DNA from: Stromatinia cepivora | Lineage: Eukaryota > Ascomycota > Leotiomycetes > Helotiales > Sclerotiniaceae | Assembly (NCBI GenBank): GCA_014898415.1 | Contig: RCTD01000028.1 | Coordinates: 186,001 to 250,000, forward strand | Direction: 5' to 3' | DNA: 64,000 nucleotides | Shown here: positions 33,767 through 46,283 of the stretch, piece by piece | How the letters are laid out: each line of letters opens with the position of its first letter | How positions within the stretch are numbered: the stretch's first letter is position 1 | Translations under genes and position numbers: made by a program | Notes under the pieces: model-generated | Database searches by the model: none | What the model was told of the DNA's origin: nothing | The model's input: the letters and a program-made list of their open reading frames with translations, nothing else

Positions 33767-35453
33767 TCATTCTGTATTCTGTGCCTGATACTGCTTCATA
33801 AAAGCCACTGCTTGCTCAATCGGATATCCTATGAATACGGGCCCTGTAAAAACCATCTTGGGTCCATTACCCTGCGTTTGAAGTTGCTCGGGTTGGATGA
33901 AGGCCGGCTGGTCGTGAAATACAGGCGGTGCGTCGCAGTTCGTGGAAGCGGTTTCGTCCTTGGCCTTTTGACCTTGGCCAAAAGGACAAGCTGCTGGTCT
34001 GCCTTCCTCGACTGGAGTCGTGGGCACTTCTCGTGTTGATTTTGGTTCCGCGTTCGGATCCGCGGTGAGTCCGGGTGGGCACTTTCCGGGGGGCTTTGAG
34101 TAACTGTCCAAGGGAACAGATACAGGCGCTGGTGGTGGAGATACAGGTCTATGGTCGGATGGTTGATCATAGATTGGAACAGAAATCCCCCATGGTCGGC
34201 TTGGAGATTCACCAACCCTGACCTCTTTCATTGGCCTGTCAAAACGACTCTCTCTGTCGTCTGCAGGAGTAGATTGAGTTTCATGCAACAATTCATTGCC
34301 ATCAACGCTGACGTTGTTTGCCCAGTTTTCCACTCTTTCGTTGGACGCACGCTCGACCTCGTACGCTTCTTGCTCTTCCTTTGTAGGTAACATTGGCTGA
34401 TGCTTTTGGCCAAGGCCCTGAATCATGCTCACTAGGTTTCCATATTTCGCATCTAGCATCCTCACATCATCCTCGTTTCGCTGATATCGCTTGACGCAAA
34501 TCTCATGACTGCGGGGAACTTCGTGTTTGTGTGTTTCAAAATATCGTGCTATCTCTTCAGGTGAATGCTGATTAAGATATCGAATTGGACATTGAGCTCC
34601 AGGGCCTGTTGCTGATGGGGATGGAGATGACATCGTCTCGGCGTACATTTGCGCACATATAGGATCTGAGGAGTGGTGGGGAGTGGGGTCTTGGGTATCG
34701 ACGGGAGTCAAAGGTTGATCGGATTCACCAGTGCTGGTATCCTGAGCATTTGGGTTCATGGGTTTCGTTCCGTCAGGCATAGTTACAAATGGACACAACA
34801 ATGAACTCTTCTTTCCAGGCACAGTAAAATCTTGTTCGAGAACAGTTGATAAGGAGGTTCGGCGTGCGGACAATCTCATATTACTACTTCCACCGGATAT
34901 ACTTTTACTAGTTGTAGATCCGGCAGACTTTCCAGATATAGCCGCAAGACGCTGCGCTGCCCTTCTTCCGTCCCTTATTGCAACTGCAGTCTGTTGCTTC
35001 GAAGTTGGTTGTTTACGAAGTGGCAAAGGAACAAATCCAGTAATTTGTAAATCTGGAGGAAGCTGAAGTTTTGCTAAAGTACTTGCTATCTCAGGATCAG
35101 AGGGCGCATATTTATCCGCCAAAGATTGATACTATGAAGATGGTTGTTAGTCTTAGTTGCACAAAGCGGTTTCAAAAATAATAAGGATGGAGTGGAAAAT
35201 TCAGACAATTTGGTTTTATCGGCATTGCTACTTTGCAACTTTGTTCTAGAGCTATTTGTGTACATCATTAAAAGGATCAGAAGCGCGTGATTGAAAATAA
35301 ATATCGTAAACTTACTTGGGAATGCGAATACCGCAGCTTGTGCTCCAAAATTGTCTTCCTGTCACTTAAAAGTTGAACTTCATCTGCTAGAATATTAAAG
35401 TTGTTAATTAAGATATTGGTAAGTTCCTCATAATCAAGGTGTTGTAATGGCAT
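33767..35453 (-). CDS. Conserved-looking fungal protein of unknown function, Cys-Pro motifs
   Basis: Exons 35453-35316 (46 codons) and 35131-33767; 500 aa, phase-0 intron of 184 bp (donor GTAAGT, acceptor CATAG). The N terminus MPLQHLDYEELTNILINNF with LLSDRKTILEHKLRY looks like a coiled coil. A basic Ser-rich linker follows, then a well-ordered block with LLCPFVTMPDG, CPIRYLNQHSPEEIARYFE, HKHEVPRSHEICVKRYQRNED and LDAKYGNLVSMIQGLG, then a Pro-rich tail with CPPGL and ACPFGQGQ. Cys-Pro pairs next to His could bind metal, but no known zinc-finger spacing is met. I do not recognise the family. The second exon alone has an ATG at 35122, which would drop the coiled coil. Confidence 0.8.
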
Positions 35454-36762
35454 GATGTACAGAAAGAAGGAGAGAATGAAAAGAAATAGTTGTTCATGAG
35501 CATAAGAAGAAATGGAAAGATGGAAGGTGGAATGAGGAGATGAAGATTGGAAAGCAAGAAAAGGTTGTTTAAGCTTAGCTCAAGTCTAGTGATGAAAGTT
35601 TTCCATATAAATTACTAATGTATTATGTAATAAATTAGATCAGATGGCCCCGTACTTCTGTACTTGTTTGTGACTGCAGTGACTTATTATTTATTATGGC
35701 AATTGAGGAGAGAGACTCAGTGTAGGCCAAGCATACTACAAGATACCGATAACCATACCGAACTGTCAAACTGGTTGTGCTTAGGTAGGTAGCTAAAAGC
35801 TTTGAAGCTTTATTCTAGAGCTTTATTAGCTATTCCCAGATTCTTCTTCTCCATTATGAAAACTTTTAGAACTTTTAGAGAGAATACAAATTGTAGTTAA
35901 ATACCTAGAGTTGAAAGTACCTATCCAGCCTTGAAGCTTCTGCGTTCAGCCATCACGAGGTAATTATCAATATAATTATAGACCAACTGTTAGATATCAT
36001 GCCCAACAAACTAGATTCCTTACATTCAACACCTGCAAGCTTCAAGCCCGAATGTCGTCTGTCTATTGGCTATCATCATCAAATTTTGCCTTCACTTCTC
36101 AGTCGTAGAAATAAAAGATCCATTTCTCCGAGCGTCAAGGATTCTCAGTGTACCTGAGATGCGATCCTTAAATTTGCCGTGGTAGGGCAAAAAGGTTTAG
36201 GGGTTACAGTAAACATAGAATAGATACGGGTAGGTTACTAGGGAGTTGATGCACCCTTATGAATCAATAAGGATTCCAATCAAGATATCTTCAGCTTTCA
36301 AAAGATATAAACCCCTCGCCCCCCTCATACAATGTACAATGGTCAAAAATAATACTTCGTCTACCCCGATTCTTATTTGTGCTATTATTGGAAGCTGGAG
36401 CCCCCTACTAGTATTTTGATGCGAGGTCGATCATCGAGAATCCCTAGGGGCGGTTGACAATCTTCGTCTACAATTTGTTGCTTACATTCATTAATCCACC
36501 TCACTACTCGTGAAAGCGCTTGTATTTGATATTCACTCAGAAAGAGAAGACGGCCTTGAAGGCTGAGCTACACCATGTTTCAGGCGAACTTTTCCATCCT
36601 ATCGATCTTGCATTAGTTCTAAGCGTTAAGCTCAATTACCATCACATCTTGAGAATCGGCTTTGCGGATCTGCGAGCCAGATTCATCCTTCTGTTATACC
36701 TCTTCCTACATGAATCTCAATTCGGCACAAATGAGCCAAGAGTAATAGACTTCACCTCGAAA
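35454..36762. promoter_or_regulatory. Divergent intergenic region
   Basis: About 1.3 kb between divergent starts. Holds TTAGGTAGGTAGC at about 35782, and an in-frame but untranslated-looking extension (36520-36762) ahead of the F-box gene. No other gene seen. Confidence 0.45.
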
Positions 36763-39700
36763 ATGTCTTCTAGAAGCGCCTCGATTTGCTCAATATCTTC
36801 TGTGGGATCTGAGAAGCAATTGACAGAGACATCCAAAATGGAGAAAAGCGCATTCGAAAGGCTACCCGAAGATATTATTCTACAGTGAGCGCAACAAATA
36901 GGAATTTTATGTAAAACTTCTAATCATATACTCCAGGATTTTACTCCTTACCAATGCCAACACCTTTGCTTCTCTTGTCTTACTGAATTCAAGATGGAGG
37001 GGTATCTCACAGCAAGCCTACCTTTATTCGCATCAACTCACCCAATGTCCTTCCTATTCGGCCACACATAATACAATTCCAGCTTTGGAGGATGAGAATA
37101 GTCTTCCACGCCTGCGGGGCCTTTTTGCACAAGAGGTTAAGCGCAATTTATTTGAAGTCTATTTGCGACCTCAAGAAACGATCATAAACTTAGTTTCGAC
37201 CTCAATAGGTTCGTCCAGCGCGCCTGGAGGGGAAGCCTGCCATTTTTCAATTTCCCCTCGCGGAGTTTTAGTCCTTGCCTATAATTCATCTCGAATTCAT
37301 ATCATAGATGTCACAGCTCCGGAGGTTCATATCATACGAGAACTCAAAATCTTGCGACGACCCGCTGCTACGACAATTACAGATGACGGGTCTATGCTTG
37401 CTGTACTGTCGAACGACCTTCAGGTCAACCTTTACGACTTGACTTCGCGGCCGCCAAAGCACATCCGCTCCGTAGCACTGTACCATACACCAAGGACCAT
37501 CGCTCTCTCACCGACTGGACAGGTTCTTGCGGCAGCTTATGAGTAAGTGCTTTTCGGTTGGGACTCTTTCTATATCGTTCTTTTCACAATTCTTGCTGTA
37601 AGCCGTTCTCAGTCTGGACATACGAGCAACTTCTGACAAGCTTCCTTATGAAATATTTTTCTTCCTCAATGAAGTGCCGCTAACCCCGCCGTCCTTAGCT
37701 CTGGAGTAGAACTGACCTCTCTGCGTGAAATCGGCACAAGTCGCGCTGTAAAGGCCTATGGCGTCGACTCTTTGACATTTTCTCATGATTCTGATTTGCT
37801 ATTGGGAACCACACTACAATCTAGGAATCCTAGTACCGTCGTCTTAACCGCACCATATTATGACCCTGGGAGCGTTTCTCCTGAAGATAGCATTAGCGCT
37901 CTTTGGACAACGTCAATTCTCTTTCCCAATGGTAGCCGAGACTGCAGTCATGCGGTCCTACTACCCAGTCCCCATGATGATGAAGCAAGTTGGACTTTCA
38001 CTTATGATCGGGTTTTCGAAACATTTCGCGCTGTTAGGGTGGACGATCTACGCAACGGTAAAGTTCATTTCGTGGGGCCCAACGGGGAACCGCCCGCATC
38101 AAAAGCCGCAGCAAACAAGTCTGGAGACCTGGCAGCAGTAGGTTATAGTCGAGGTAGCATCTGGCTTTGGGGGATTCCGGAGAATTTGGATCCTACGCCT
38201 GCCATTGTGGGTTCGAATAGTAATGCGGAAACCGCACCAGGCACACCTCCGAGTCAAATTGGACGTCGAAATAGCGCCCCGTCGCTACGTTCTGTAAACA
38301 GATCGCTGGACCATAGCAATACTCGCATCCCACAATGGCAACTCCTCTGCGATAAATCGCGCAATACATTCGTTGAAGGTTATCATATAACCACTTTAGA
38401 TGGAGTGAGTGCCTTAAGCTGGGTCCAAGAAGAATCAAAACAACTACAAGGTGAAAGACTTGTAGCTGTCGCACCAGGAGTAAAATGTCAACGCACCGCA
38501 GATGAGGATGACAGCATGAGCCCGGTAGATGGCGGCCGTATTTGTATACTGGATTTCGCCTGTGGCCCAAATAATGGTAGAAAAACCACAACAACCATAG
38601 AAGTGGGTCAACGAGACGATCCAGAAATCCTTGAGGAAGAACACAGAGACCTGGACACCGAGGTAGCTATTGTCAGGAGAAGAACAGTGGCTCAGCGGAG
38701 AAGTTATCATGCTAGTCTTGCTCGTTCAGGTACCACAATGACACGCCCAGAACCGCCGCCAATCCCAGCACCACATAATTTGGGCGCCAACATCCCTCTC
38801 CCTCCTTTACCTAGACAAACAAATCACCTAGAAAACACGTCCGATCTAGCAGAGACGGCTTCCATTGATGACGACCAAGAAGCTTTTGACGATCCTTACG
38901 CAAATGCGGCACCTCGCTCGGGTACGACTCTACGCCGCGCTGCCACAGCTGCTGCGGTTAATAGAAGACTGCATCCTCGTTCAATGATACAAGAACATAT
39001 TGAATATCGCCGAGCCGATGGTCGTGAAGAGCACCCACATGAAAGTGATGCAGACAATTGGGAGCCACCACCTCCTCCTTATCAAAAAGATCCGGTCCCT
39101 CCACTTCCTGAACATATTCAGAGATCTATACTTGCGGATCATGCAAGATCTCTGCAGAGAGCAAATACTCAACGGGCCACAGTTCTTGACTTCCCAGGAT
39201 TAGATGCTCCAGTGCTTCAGCGACCTCTTCCTGAAGCTCTACGTGAGCAGAGATATCCCTTTCGGCGATCGTTCAGCGATACAACAACTGCACCTTCCAC
39301 AACTAATACCGTAGACGATGAAGTTGCTCGACCCGTGACAAGTCCCTCAAGTGCAAACTTTGATGAGCGTCCTACAACACCTGATTTCAGTAGTCTTTAT
39401 GATGTTTCCCCAATCGGCACTCCACAGCCAACCCTTGCAAGACCCTCACCCCATCAAATCCCCCAACGTCCTGAAGCGCTCGACAATGACGACAATAACA
39501 CGGCCGATTTGACCTCCAACTCTGCTACGAGAGCCACGTTACAATCACCTGTCTCTCCTATTCCTCAGCCCATGAATGCAACTCTTGACAGGCGGCTGTT
39601 AGATTGGGAAACGACAACAGTGGATGATCAAGTCTCCATCATGCAAAACAGTAGACCCACAACCGCTGTAGCTGGAGAACAAAGAGACGACTCTCCTCCT

Positions 39701-40579
39701 CTACAACTGCATTCTACAGTGACGAAACCCCCAACACCTGTGCAGGAGCCCTCCAATATACGGTCTGTGCAGCAAAGCTCAACATTCCCGCTGATGGAAG
39801 ATCCTACTTCCAATCCCGTCAGTCTCGAAGATTCTACTGACGAACCTTTCCCGATTTGGAGGAGAATCGATTCTGCACCAGTGGATATCCCTGTGGATAG
39901 CGAGCCAGCAGTCTCCGGATTAGTGCTACCTAGTGCCGATCTTTTGGCACGTTTTAATAGTCGCAGTGGACGTCCGGCTAGTCTAAAAGATCCATCTCGA
40001 CGTCGTTCCGGCTCAAATCCTCGAGATTCTGTACCACTTCAAGATTTTAGCAACCAGTCCCAACGACCTCCTCATACTGCTCCCGAGCAATCAAGTCGCC
40101 TTTCTACCCCAACTCATGCAGCAGCTGGCGCTAATGGGTCAAGTCCTTTGCGCACGAATACGACTCTTCGTTCTCCTACCAGACATGGTTCTCCTTCTCA
40201 ACGCATCAGCGTCGGTTCGCAAAGACACTCCGCATCACCAAATATCTTACGCCCATCGCTGCAACGTCTCGAGACCATTCACAGCGCAACTTCGGCCAGT
40301 GGCACCTCACCTTACAATATACCACCAACGCCTATCACCAGACAGCCGAGCAGAGCAGAGCGCAGTGCGGCACGAAACGTCAAGAATGCTAAACGAAAAG
40401 GCTGGAGAAAGAGCATGACAACAAAGAGAACTAAGCACAAAAGTGATGCAGCAAGTAGTGCAGGCTGGACAGACGTAACATGGGATTCGCTACCTGCTAC
40501 TTCGCCGGCGACAGTAGCATATAATACGGAGGTGCAGCCGCAACAGAAAAAGCATGCTGCGAAATGCATGGTAATGTGA
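36763..40579 (+). CDS. F-box / beta-propeller protein with C-terminal CaaX box
   Basis: Exons 36763-36884, 36937-37542 and 37699-40579; about 1202 aa. The N terminus has an F-box (SAFERLPEDIILQILLLTNANTFASLVLLNSRW, about 28-65), the Skp1-binding adaptor of SCF ubiquitin ligases. It is followed by a WD40-like propeller (GEACHFSISPRGVLVLAYNSSRIHIID ..., TFSHDSDLLLGTT..., LAAVGYSRGSIWLWGIPE) up to about residue 500, then about 700 disordered residues rich in S/T/P. It ends KKHAAKCMVM, where Cys-Met-Val-Met fits a CaaX farnesylation box after a basic stretch. The second intron (156 bp) also contains an alternative acceptor, which leads to a stop. It probably recruits membrane-associated substrates for ubiquitination; substrate unknown. 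Confidence 0.82.
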
Positions 40580-42029
40580 GACATGTGATGAATTTAAAAT
40601 TGACGAGAGGAGTTACATTTGGGTCCTTAACCGAGAACAAGGCGTTTTTTATGGGATGGAAGATATGCACAAAAAGTATGATACCGGATGATCACTAGGT
40701 TTTTCTTGATTATTTTCTTCGTGAATCTTACATTAGTTACATAGATTTCGATAAGTAGCGAAGGTAGAGCACATCTGGGGTGAACCAAAATGATTCATAA
40801 GGATTCTATAAGATATAATTCTTAAGTTTCTCAAAATATATGTATTTATCCTCAAGAGTGTACTCTCATGTTCTTACATTATAACAAAAGATCAATAAGA
40901 ATACAAAAGCTACAAAAACTCTTTAACTAATCTTAATATAACCCCCACAATGTTACATTTAAATACTTCAATTTCTCCCCATTCAACCACTTATTACCAA
41001 CCCATACTATAATATATACAACAATAAACCGATCCAATATTCATATATATTCAATACTCATACACTCTTTTCATTTCCATTCTATTTCCCCTAATCTATC
41101 ACTAAATTTTCATATTTCATAATAGTATCTCAACATGTATGATAAAATCAAAACTAACCAATATTGAAATTTCTTTTGCAATTCGCATATCATATTGTTT
41201 CCCTTTCTCGGAAACATCTTCTAAAGACTTAACAATATATACTATTTCTAACAATTAGAATAATCTTCTTTGAACACTGTACTTTGTTCTATCGATCCAC
41301 CTTATCTTGATTTTGCATTGATTAGTTATTCAAAAAAAGCTTTTTCCTTTCTTCATCACTCTATTAGTTTTGTAGTATATCTCTTTATTTGTTCCACCCA
41401 ATTAAGCATTGATCTAATTCATTGACCAATTACACATCGTGGTTGGACCGTAATGAGTGAAGAAGGATAGAGAGGGGTTGTGATTTCATGTGAATGAGAC
41501 GTGAGAGAATGGAGGCTAACAATTCTACTATAGTGTATGATATGTGCGAACCAATGGAGAGAGAACTAGATGAAAGGAATCCGGATTTATGAAACTGTTA
41601 TTGTTCGCAATCAGGCGGATGGATATGGGAAGCATTTATATGCATGGTTGCGAAGTATGTTATGGAGGTTGTATTAGACAACTTGAGAGCAAAAGTTATT
41701 AGTGCATATGGCGTAGGACATTTGGGTTGGGCTTTTGCAAGTGGCGTTATGGCTAATATACCTTGTGCAAAAGGTAATCTGCATATGGATGTAGATAGCA
41801 TATCATAAAAGGTGCTGCTATTGTTCTCTGAAAGAGTGGTTGCCGCACGAGAGCTATATAAAGACTTCCAAACTCCAACCCTTACCCAACCAAACCACAC
41901 ATGATTCGCAAATCGCAAACAAGCAAACGTTCCAGAAAAACCACTTCCTAGAGACCCCAACCTCGTAGATCCAAATCCAAATACCGAACAAAAAGTACAT
42001 CAAAGAGTGTAAGCAAGACAAAAAGAAAA
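40580..42029. other. AT-rich convergent intergenic region
   Basis: About 1.45 kb between convergent 3' ends; 40790-41400 is AT-rich. No gene supported; frames at 41598-42057 on the minus strand are short and conflicting. Confidence 0.45.
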
Positions 42030-43193
42030 TCAAGCCACGAGTTTCGCCAAAAGACATACAAAAGGCAAAGCCCCCAAAAATGCCGCTCGTCCCATGTCTC
42101 CTCTCCCCGTCTCTCCAATGCTCTTTAATGTTTTCTCATGTTTCTTCTGTTCCTCCGCGGTACGTGCACGAGCACATTTCTGTCTTCTTAATTTCTTTTC
42201 TTTTTGATGGGAAATCTCATTGTCGGTATCGTAATCGTATTCGAGGCGGCGGTGGTGGGTACGTAGGCGTTGGGATTCGTGACGGTCCCGGGATGATAGG
42301 GGGGAACGGTGGGAGGTGGGAGATTTGTTGTAGGAGTAGACTGAAGAGGCTGAAGAGGCGGAGGATGGGGAGGAAAAATCTTCGTCTTCGTGTTCGGGGT
42401 CGTGGAGGTATTTGGGGGGAGTGTAGCGGGTGCTTGGGGGGAGAGTGCTGTAGGTTGAGGTGAATGTTGAGGTGGATTTTAATGCTGAAGTCGATGCCGG
42501 TAATGAGTTGGAAATTGAAGTTGAGGTTGAGTGGGTACGAGTAGGGAGGGATTTGTGGTGGGAATATGAAGAGGAAGATGGGGAAGGAGAGGGAGATGAA
42601 TTACTGGAGCGGGTGAAGCTTTGCCCGCGCTCGTTAGGGATGCGGACAGATTGGGAGCGTTGAGGGAAGCTGGGTTGGGATGCTCCTGGGTTACGGTTTC
42701 TCACAGGGTCATCAGAATAAGATACGTTTGGGGAAAAGCGGACTGATTGAGATCGTTGAGGAGGAAAAGGGGGCGGAGGTGGAAGATTGGACAAGTCGTA
42801 TTGTGGAAATTTGCGCTGTTGTTCTGGGGTGCCCTGTCGCGAATGCTGTTTGGAACCTGTACTCTTTACAGGTACGCCACCTAAGGAATCTGGGCGAATG
42901 CGTTTGGATTCATGCGATGCTGAATTCGGCGAAGTATCGGAACCTGATAGGGATCGTGTGCGTTGACCCCTAGACCAGCCAGATGGGTAAGCAGAATCGG
43001 GATTGGCGGACGCGATGGTTGCACAAGCAGAACTTCCGCTATAGCTTTCAGGATGGGTGTAAATTTGACGATTGTTCATCAACCAGAAGCAACGATCAGA
43101 TGAGTCCCAAAAAGGACCAGAAACACCGCCAACAGATGATGTATCTATGTGGTGGACTCTTGGTGATTTGGATTTTGCATCTTCAGAAGGCAT
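42030..43193 (-). CDS. Ser-rich disordered fungal protein, possible C-terminal anchor
   Basis: Single exon, 387 aa. About a third of residues are Ser/Thr/Pro. There is a polyproline stretch (LPPPPPFPPQ), the internal repeat FPPQRSQSVRFSPN / FPQRSQSVRIPN (about residues 147-186), an HHRRLEYDYDTDNE mixed-charge patch, an Arg/Lys/Glu-rich helix (about 330-365) and a final hydrophobic run RAAFLGALPFVCLLAKLVA that could insert in a membrane as a tail anchor. No catalytic domain recognised. RSQSVR repeats resemble kinase or 14-3-3-type phosphosites, which is inference. Tail anchoring would place the Ser-rich part in the cytosol. Confidence 0.6.
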   Translation of the reverse strand: MPSEDAKSKSPRVHHIDTSSVGGVSGPFWDSSDRCFWLMNNRQIYTHPESYSGSSACATIASANPDSAYPSGWSRGQRTRSLSGSDTSPNSASHESKRIRPDSLGGVPVKSTGSKQHSRQGTPEQQRKFPQYDLSNLPPPPPFPPQRSQSVRFSPNVSYSDDPVRNRNPGASQPSFPQRSQSVRIPNERGQSFTRSSNSSPSPSPSSSSYSHHKSLPTRTHSTSTSISNSLPASTSALKSTSTFTSTYSTLPPSTRYTPPKYLHDPEHEDEDFSSPSSASSASSVYSYNKSPTSHRSPLSSRDRHESQRLRTHHRRLEYDYDTDNEISHQKEKKLRRQKCARARTAEEQKKHEKTLKSIGETGRGDMGRAAFLGALPFVCLLAKLVA

Positions 43194-44642
43194 TGCGAGA
43201 ATGCAATAGGGTTACTTGACCACAAAGAAATAATTCTAAAATCGAAGCTAGGGAGTAAGATTCGAGAATGTATAGAATAACTAGGGCTTGTGTTCAATCT
43301 CGACCTGAGAAAAAGCTACCTAATGTACAGCTTTGTATAATGGCGCAGTCGACTGACTCAGTTGAGCATTAAGCATAGGTTTGAGGAGAAGGAAATCGGG
43401 CCATACAAACACAGTGTGGAGAGGCATGATCATGGCCTTCCTTCCATCTGTTGACCCAACTGTGGGTGGTAAAGCATTGATTGAGGGACATCGATGGACC
43501 ATGTTGGTTTTTGACCATTGGTTACTTAACAAGACATGCGCTGGAAGAGAGAATTAGACCAAAAGTTAAGCCAGCTGGAGATCTTCATAATATATGGATG
43601 TGGCCTCGCTGAGTTACTCTTCAAGTCATCTGCCTTCTTTATCGTGGAGATATCGAATGTACTTCCTTGAGCCGGTCCTACTAACCGCGCGAGTAGGTAT
43701 GATACAGCCTTGTAGAAAGTTGTTGTCCTCACTGACCTGGCCTTGTGGTCGGGGCCAACAAACCGATGTGGCGAGGTAGATTGTACAGAAATAGACTCAG
43801 ACCAAGTAAACCAACACGACTATTATGGAACGATGCTGCTAATGATCTCACGGCTTGATTCTTAATGGTGCCGAGCCTCTCTGATGGGTGTTGTTTGCAT
43901 GTGCAAATTGCAGCGCTGAGATTGGAGCCTGAGTTGTTCGCATTGCTTATGAATCATATCGGGGACTAGCGGGCTGGTCTAACGCCGTCTCCATAATTTA
44001 ATTAGTCCAGAAGTTCCCCGGGCTCATGAATTCGAACCTTAGAATAATCAATTGAACATGTACAATAATTTCAATTTGTCTGAGTATCACAGTACACCTG
44101 CGCAAGCTTTTGTTTCCCTAAACAAAAATAAGTTTTTGATATCACAGGAAAAGTGGCTCTGGTGAGCTTCGATGATACTGCTCAACGATGTGGTCATGAT
44201 GCAGGAATATTATGGAGGAAGAAATAGAGCAACTGGGTAGGAAAACTTGAAGCTGGATTTAACCTTTTACCCTTCCATATTCCCCAGAAAGATTGTTCAC
44301 ATGACCGAATTTTTAGGAAGCTGTATTGCAAATTTTCCATCAGTTTCTACAGATTCATCGTTTCTGAGTATCTGTACGGCGTAGCATCCGAATCGAGAAG
44401 GGGGCACTTAACCTTGGCGACATAGAGCGGAAGCTTTGAGTTGTGGAGACTGATTGTGTCTCCGCGAACGGCATAGCACGCCCTTCTGACTTTACTAAGT
44501 CACATTCATTGTTGTCAACCTAACACTAAGGAATCCGATAACAAATCCTTCATCAGTACAAATAATCGTTCAACTACCCCAAATCATATTTGTTCAACTA
44601 GAATAAAGAAAGATCTTGGAGTCATCTACCAAAAGTGCAAAA
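43194..44642. promoter_or_regulatory. Divergent intergenic region
   Basis: About 1.45 kb upstream of both the Ser-rich gene (minus) and the PLP enzyme (plus). No gene supported; frames are short. Confidence 0.45.
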
Positions 44643-46013
44643 ATGGCATCCTCTCTACCCGGCCTCAATGGTCAACAAGATCTTAAAGATCACACCTCCG
44701 ATCACGGACTCTCCTCGTTATCACTTTCTTCCCAAGCCATCCACGCAGATGATTTCCTCAACAAAGGTCAAGATGTTGCACCACCTCTCCACGTATCCAC
44801 CATTTTCCGCTACAGCAATAACCCAGACGACCTCGTTGCATTGAGTGATCTGGATGTGAGTACCCAGCATTCAACTCAGTCACATGATTCATCCCCCCTC
44901 GATTTCAGATTTCACGTTTTCATCTTTTCTTACAGTTATCCACCGGATGATGCTGATGCCACTCTATAGCCACATGCACCCCAGGATGGTCATGTCTATT
45001 CCAGACATGCCGCACCAAACACCACACGCTTCGAAGCAATCCTTAGCAGTATCCTCAAGGGCCCCACTCTAACTTACGCATCTGGTCTTTCCGCCTACCA
45101 CGCGCTCTTGGTTTACCTCAACCCAAAAAGCATTTCTATTGGTGAGGGATATCATGGCTGTCATGGCGTCATTGATGTCCACAAAAAGCTCACCGGACTC
45201 AAGAAAATCCCATTGGATTGTCCTGCCGAGGACCTTCAACCAGGTGATATCATTCACGTAGAAACACCACTGAATCCACATGGAACCGCCTGCAACCTCG
45301 CTGCTTTTGCTGAAAAGGCTCACTCGCGCGGTGCTTTTTTGATAGTTGATGCTACATTTGGCCCGCCGCCACTTCAAGATCCCTTTCTCTGGGGTGCGGA
45401 TATCATCATGCACAGCGGCACCAAGTATGTAGGCGGACATTCCGATATGTTATGTGGTATTCTCGCTGTGAATCCCAAACATATTGAGAAAGGTTGGTTT
45501 AAAGGGTTAGAAGAAGAGCGGTCGGTTCTGGGGAATGTGATGGGATCCATGGAAGGATGGCTCGGTATCCGCAGCGTTCGAACTTTGGAAATTCGCGTAA
45601 AGCAACAATCCGCTTCGGCTCAAAAGCTTGTTTCTTGGTTGGACGACGCTTTGAAATCTAATGATGTGGAAACAGAGGTGGTAAGGAAAGTTGTACTTAA
45701 GATTGCGCACGCGAGTTTGCAAGAAGAGGATATTAAGGATGGGTGGTTATTAAAGCAGATGCCAAATGGGTTTGGTCCTGTGTTTTCTATCATTTTGAAA
45801 GAAGAGGCGTTTGCGAAGAAGTTGCCAAGTAAGCTGGAATTATTCCATCACGCAACCAGCTTGGGGGGTGTAGAGAGTTTGATTGAGTGGAGGGCAATGT
45901 CGGATGCGACTGTTGATCGGAAATTGTTGCGACTTAGTGTGGGAATTGAGGGATGGGAAGATTTAAGAGATGATTTATTGCAAGCTTTCAAGGTATTGGT
46001 AGACGACAAATAG
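44643..46013 (+). CDS. Cys/Met-metabolism PLP-dependent (trans-sulfuration-type) enzyme
   Basis: Exons 44643-44855 and 44970-46013, 114-bp phase-0 intron; 418 aa. Fold-type I signatures: PPLHVSTIFRYSNNP near the N terminus, VYSRHAAPNTTRFEAILSSI (substrate/cofactor region), SGLSAYHALL, VETPLNPHG, FLIVDATFGPP with the PLP-pyridine Asp198, and DIIMHSGTKYVGGHSD with Lys223 as Schiff-base lysine. C-terminal part HATSLGGVESLIEWR plus LLRLSVGIE fits cystathionine gamma-synthase / beta-lyase relatives. The compact size and local differences resemble the poorly studied yeast YHR112C group more than canonical Str2/Str3. Cytosolic, PLP-bound; substrate is not determined by sequence. ATG at 44643 is the first ATG giving a sensible N terminus. 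Confidence 0.9.
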
Positions 46014-46283
46014 AATGTTAGAGGGGTGTATGTAAATTGGAACATGTCACTTTCCATTAGGACTCGGTGTATGTATTAAATCGTTTATTGCAATCAAGCA
46101 GCAGCGATCTCTTTTTTAGAATACATTAAAATATCTCATAAATGCAACAGCAACAAAAAGCTTTTGATAATCTATACTAAAACACAAGCGCTACGAAAGC
46201 AAATGGGTATCTCGAATCAGCAAAACGCCATATGTAAGCCATATATACTACCTTCCCGCTTGAACCATATTCTTACAACACAA

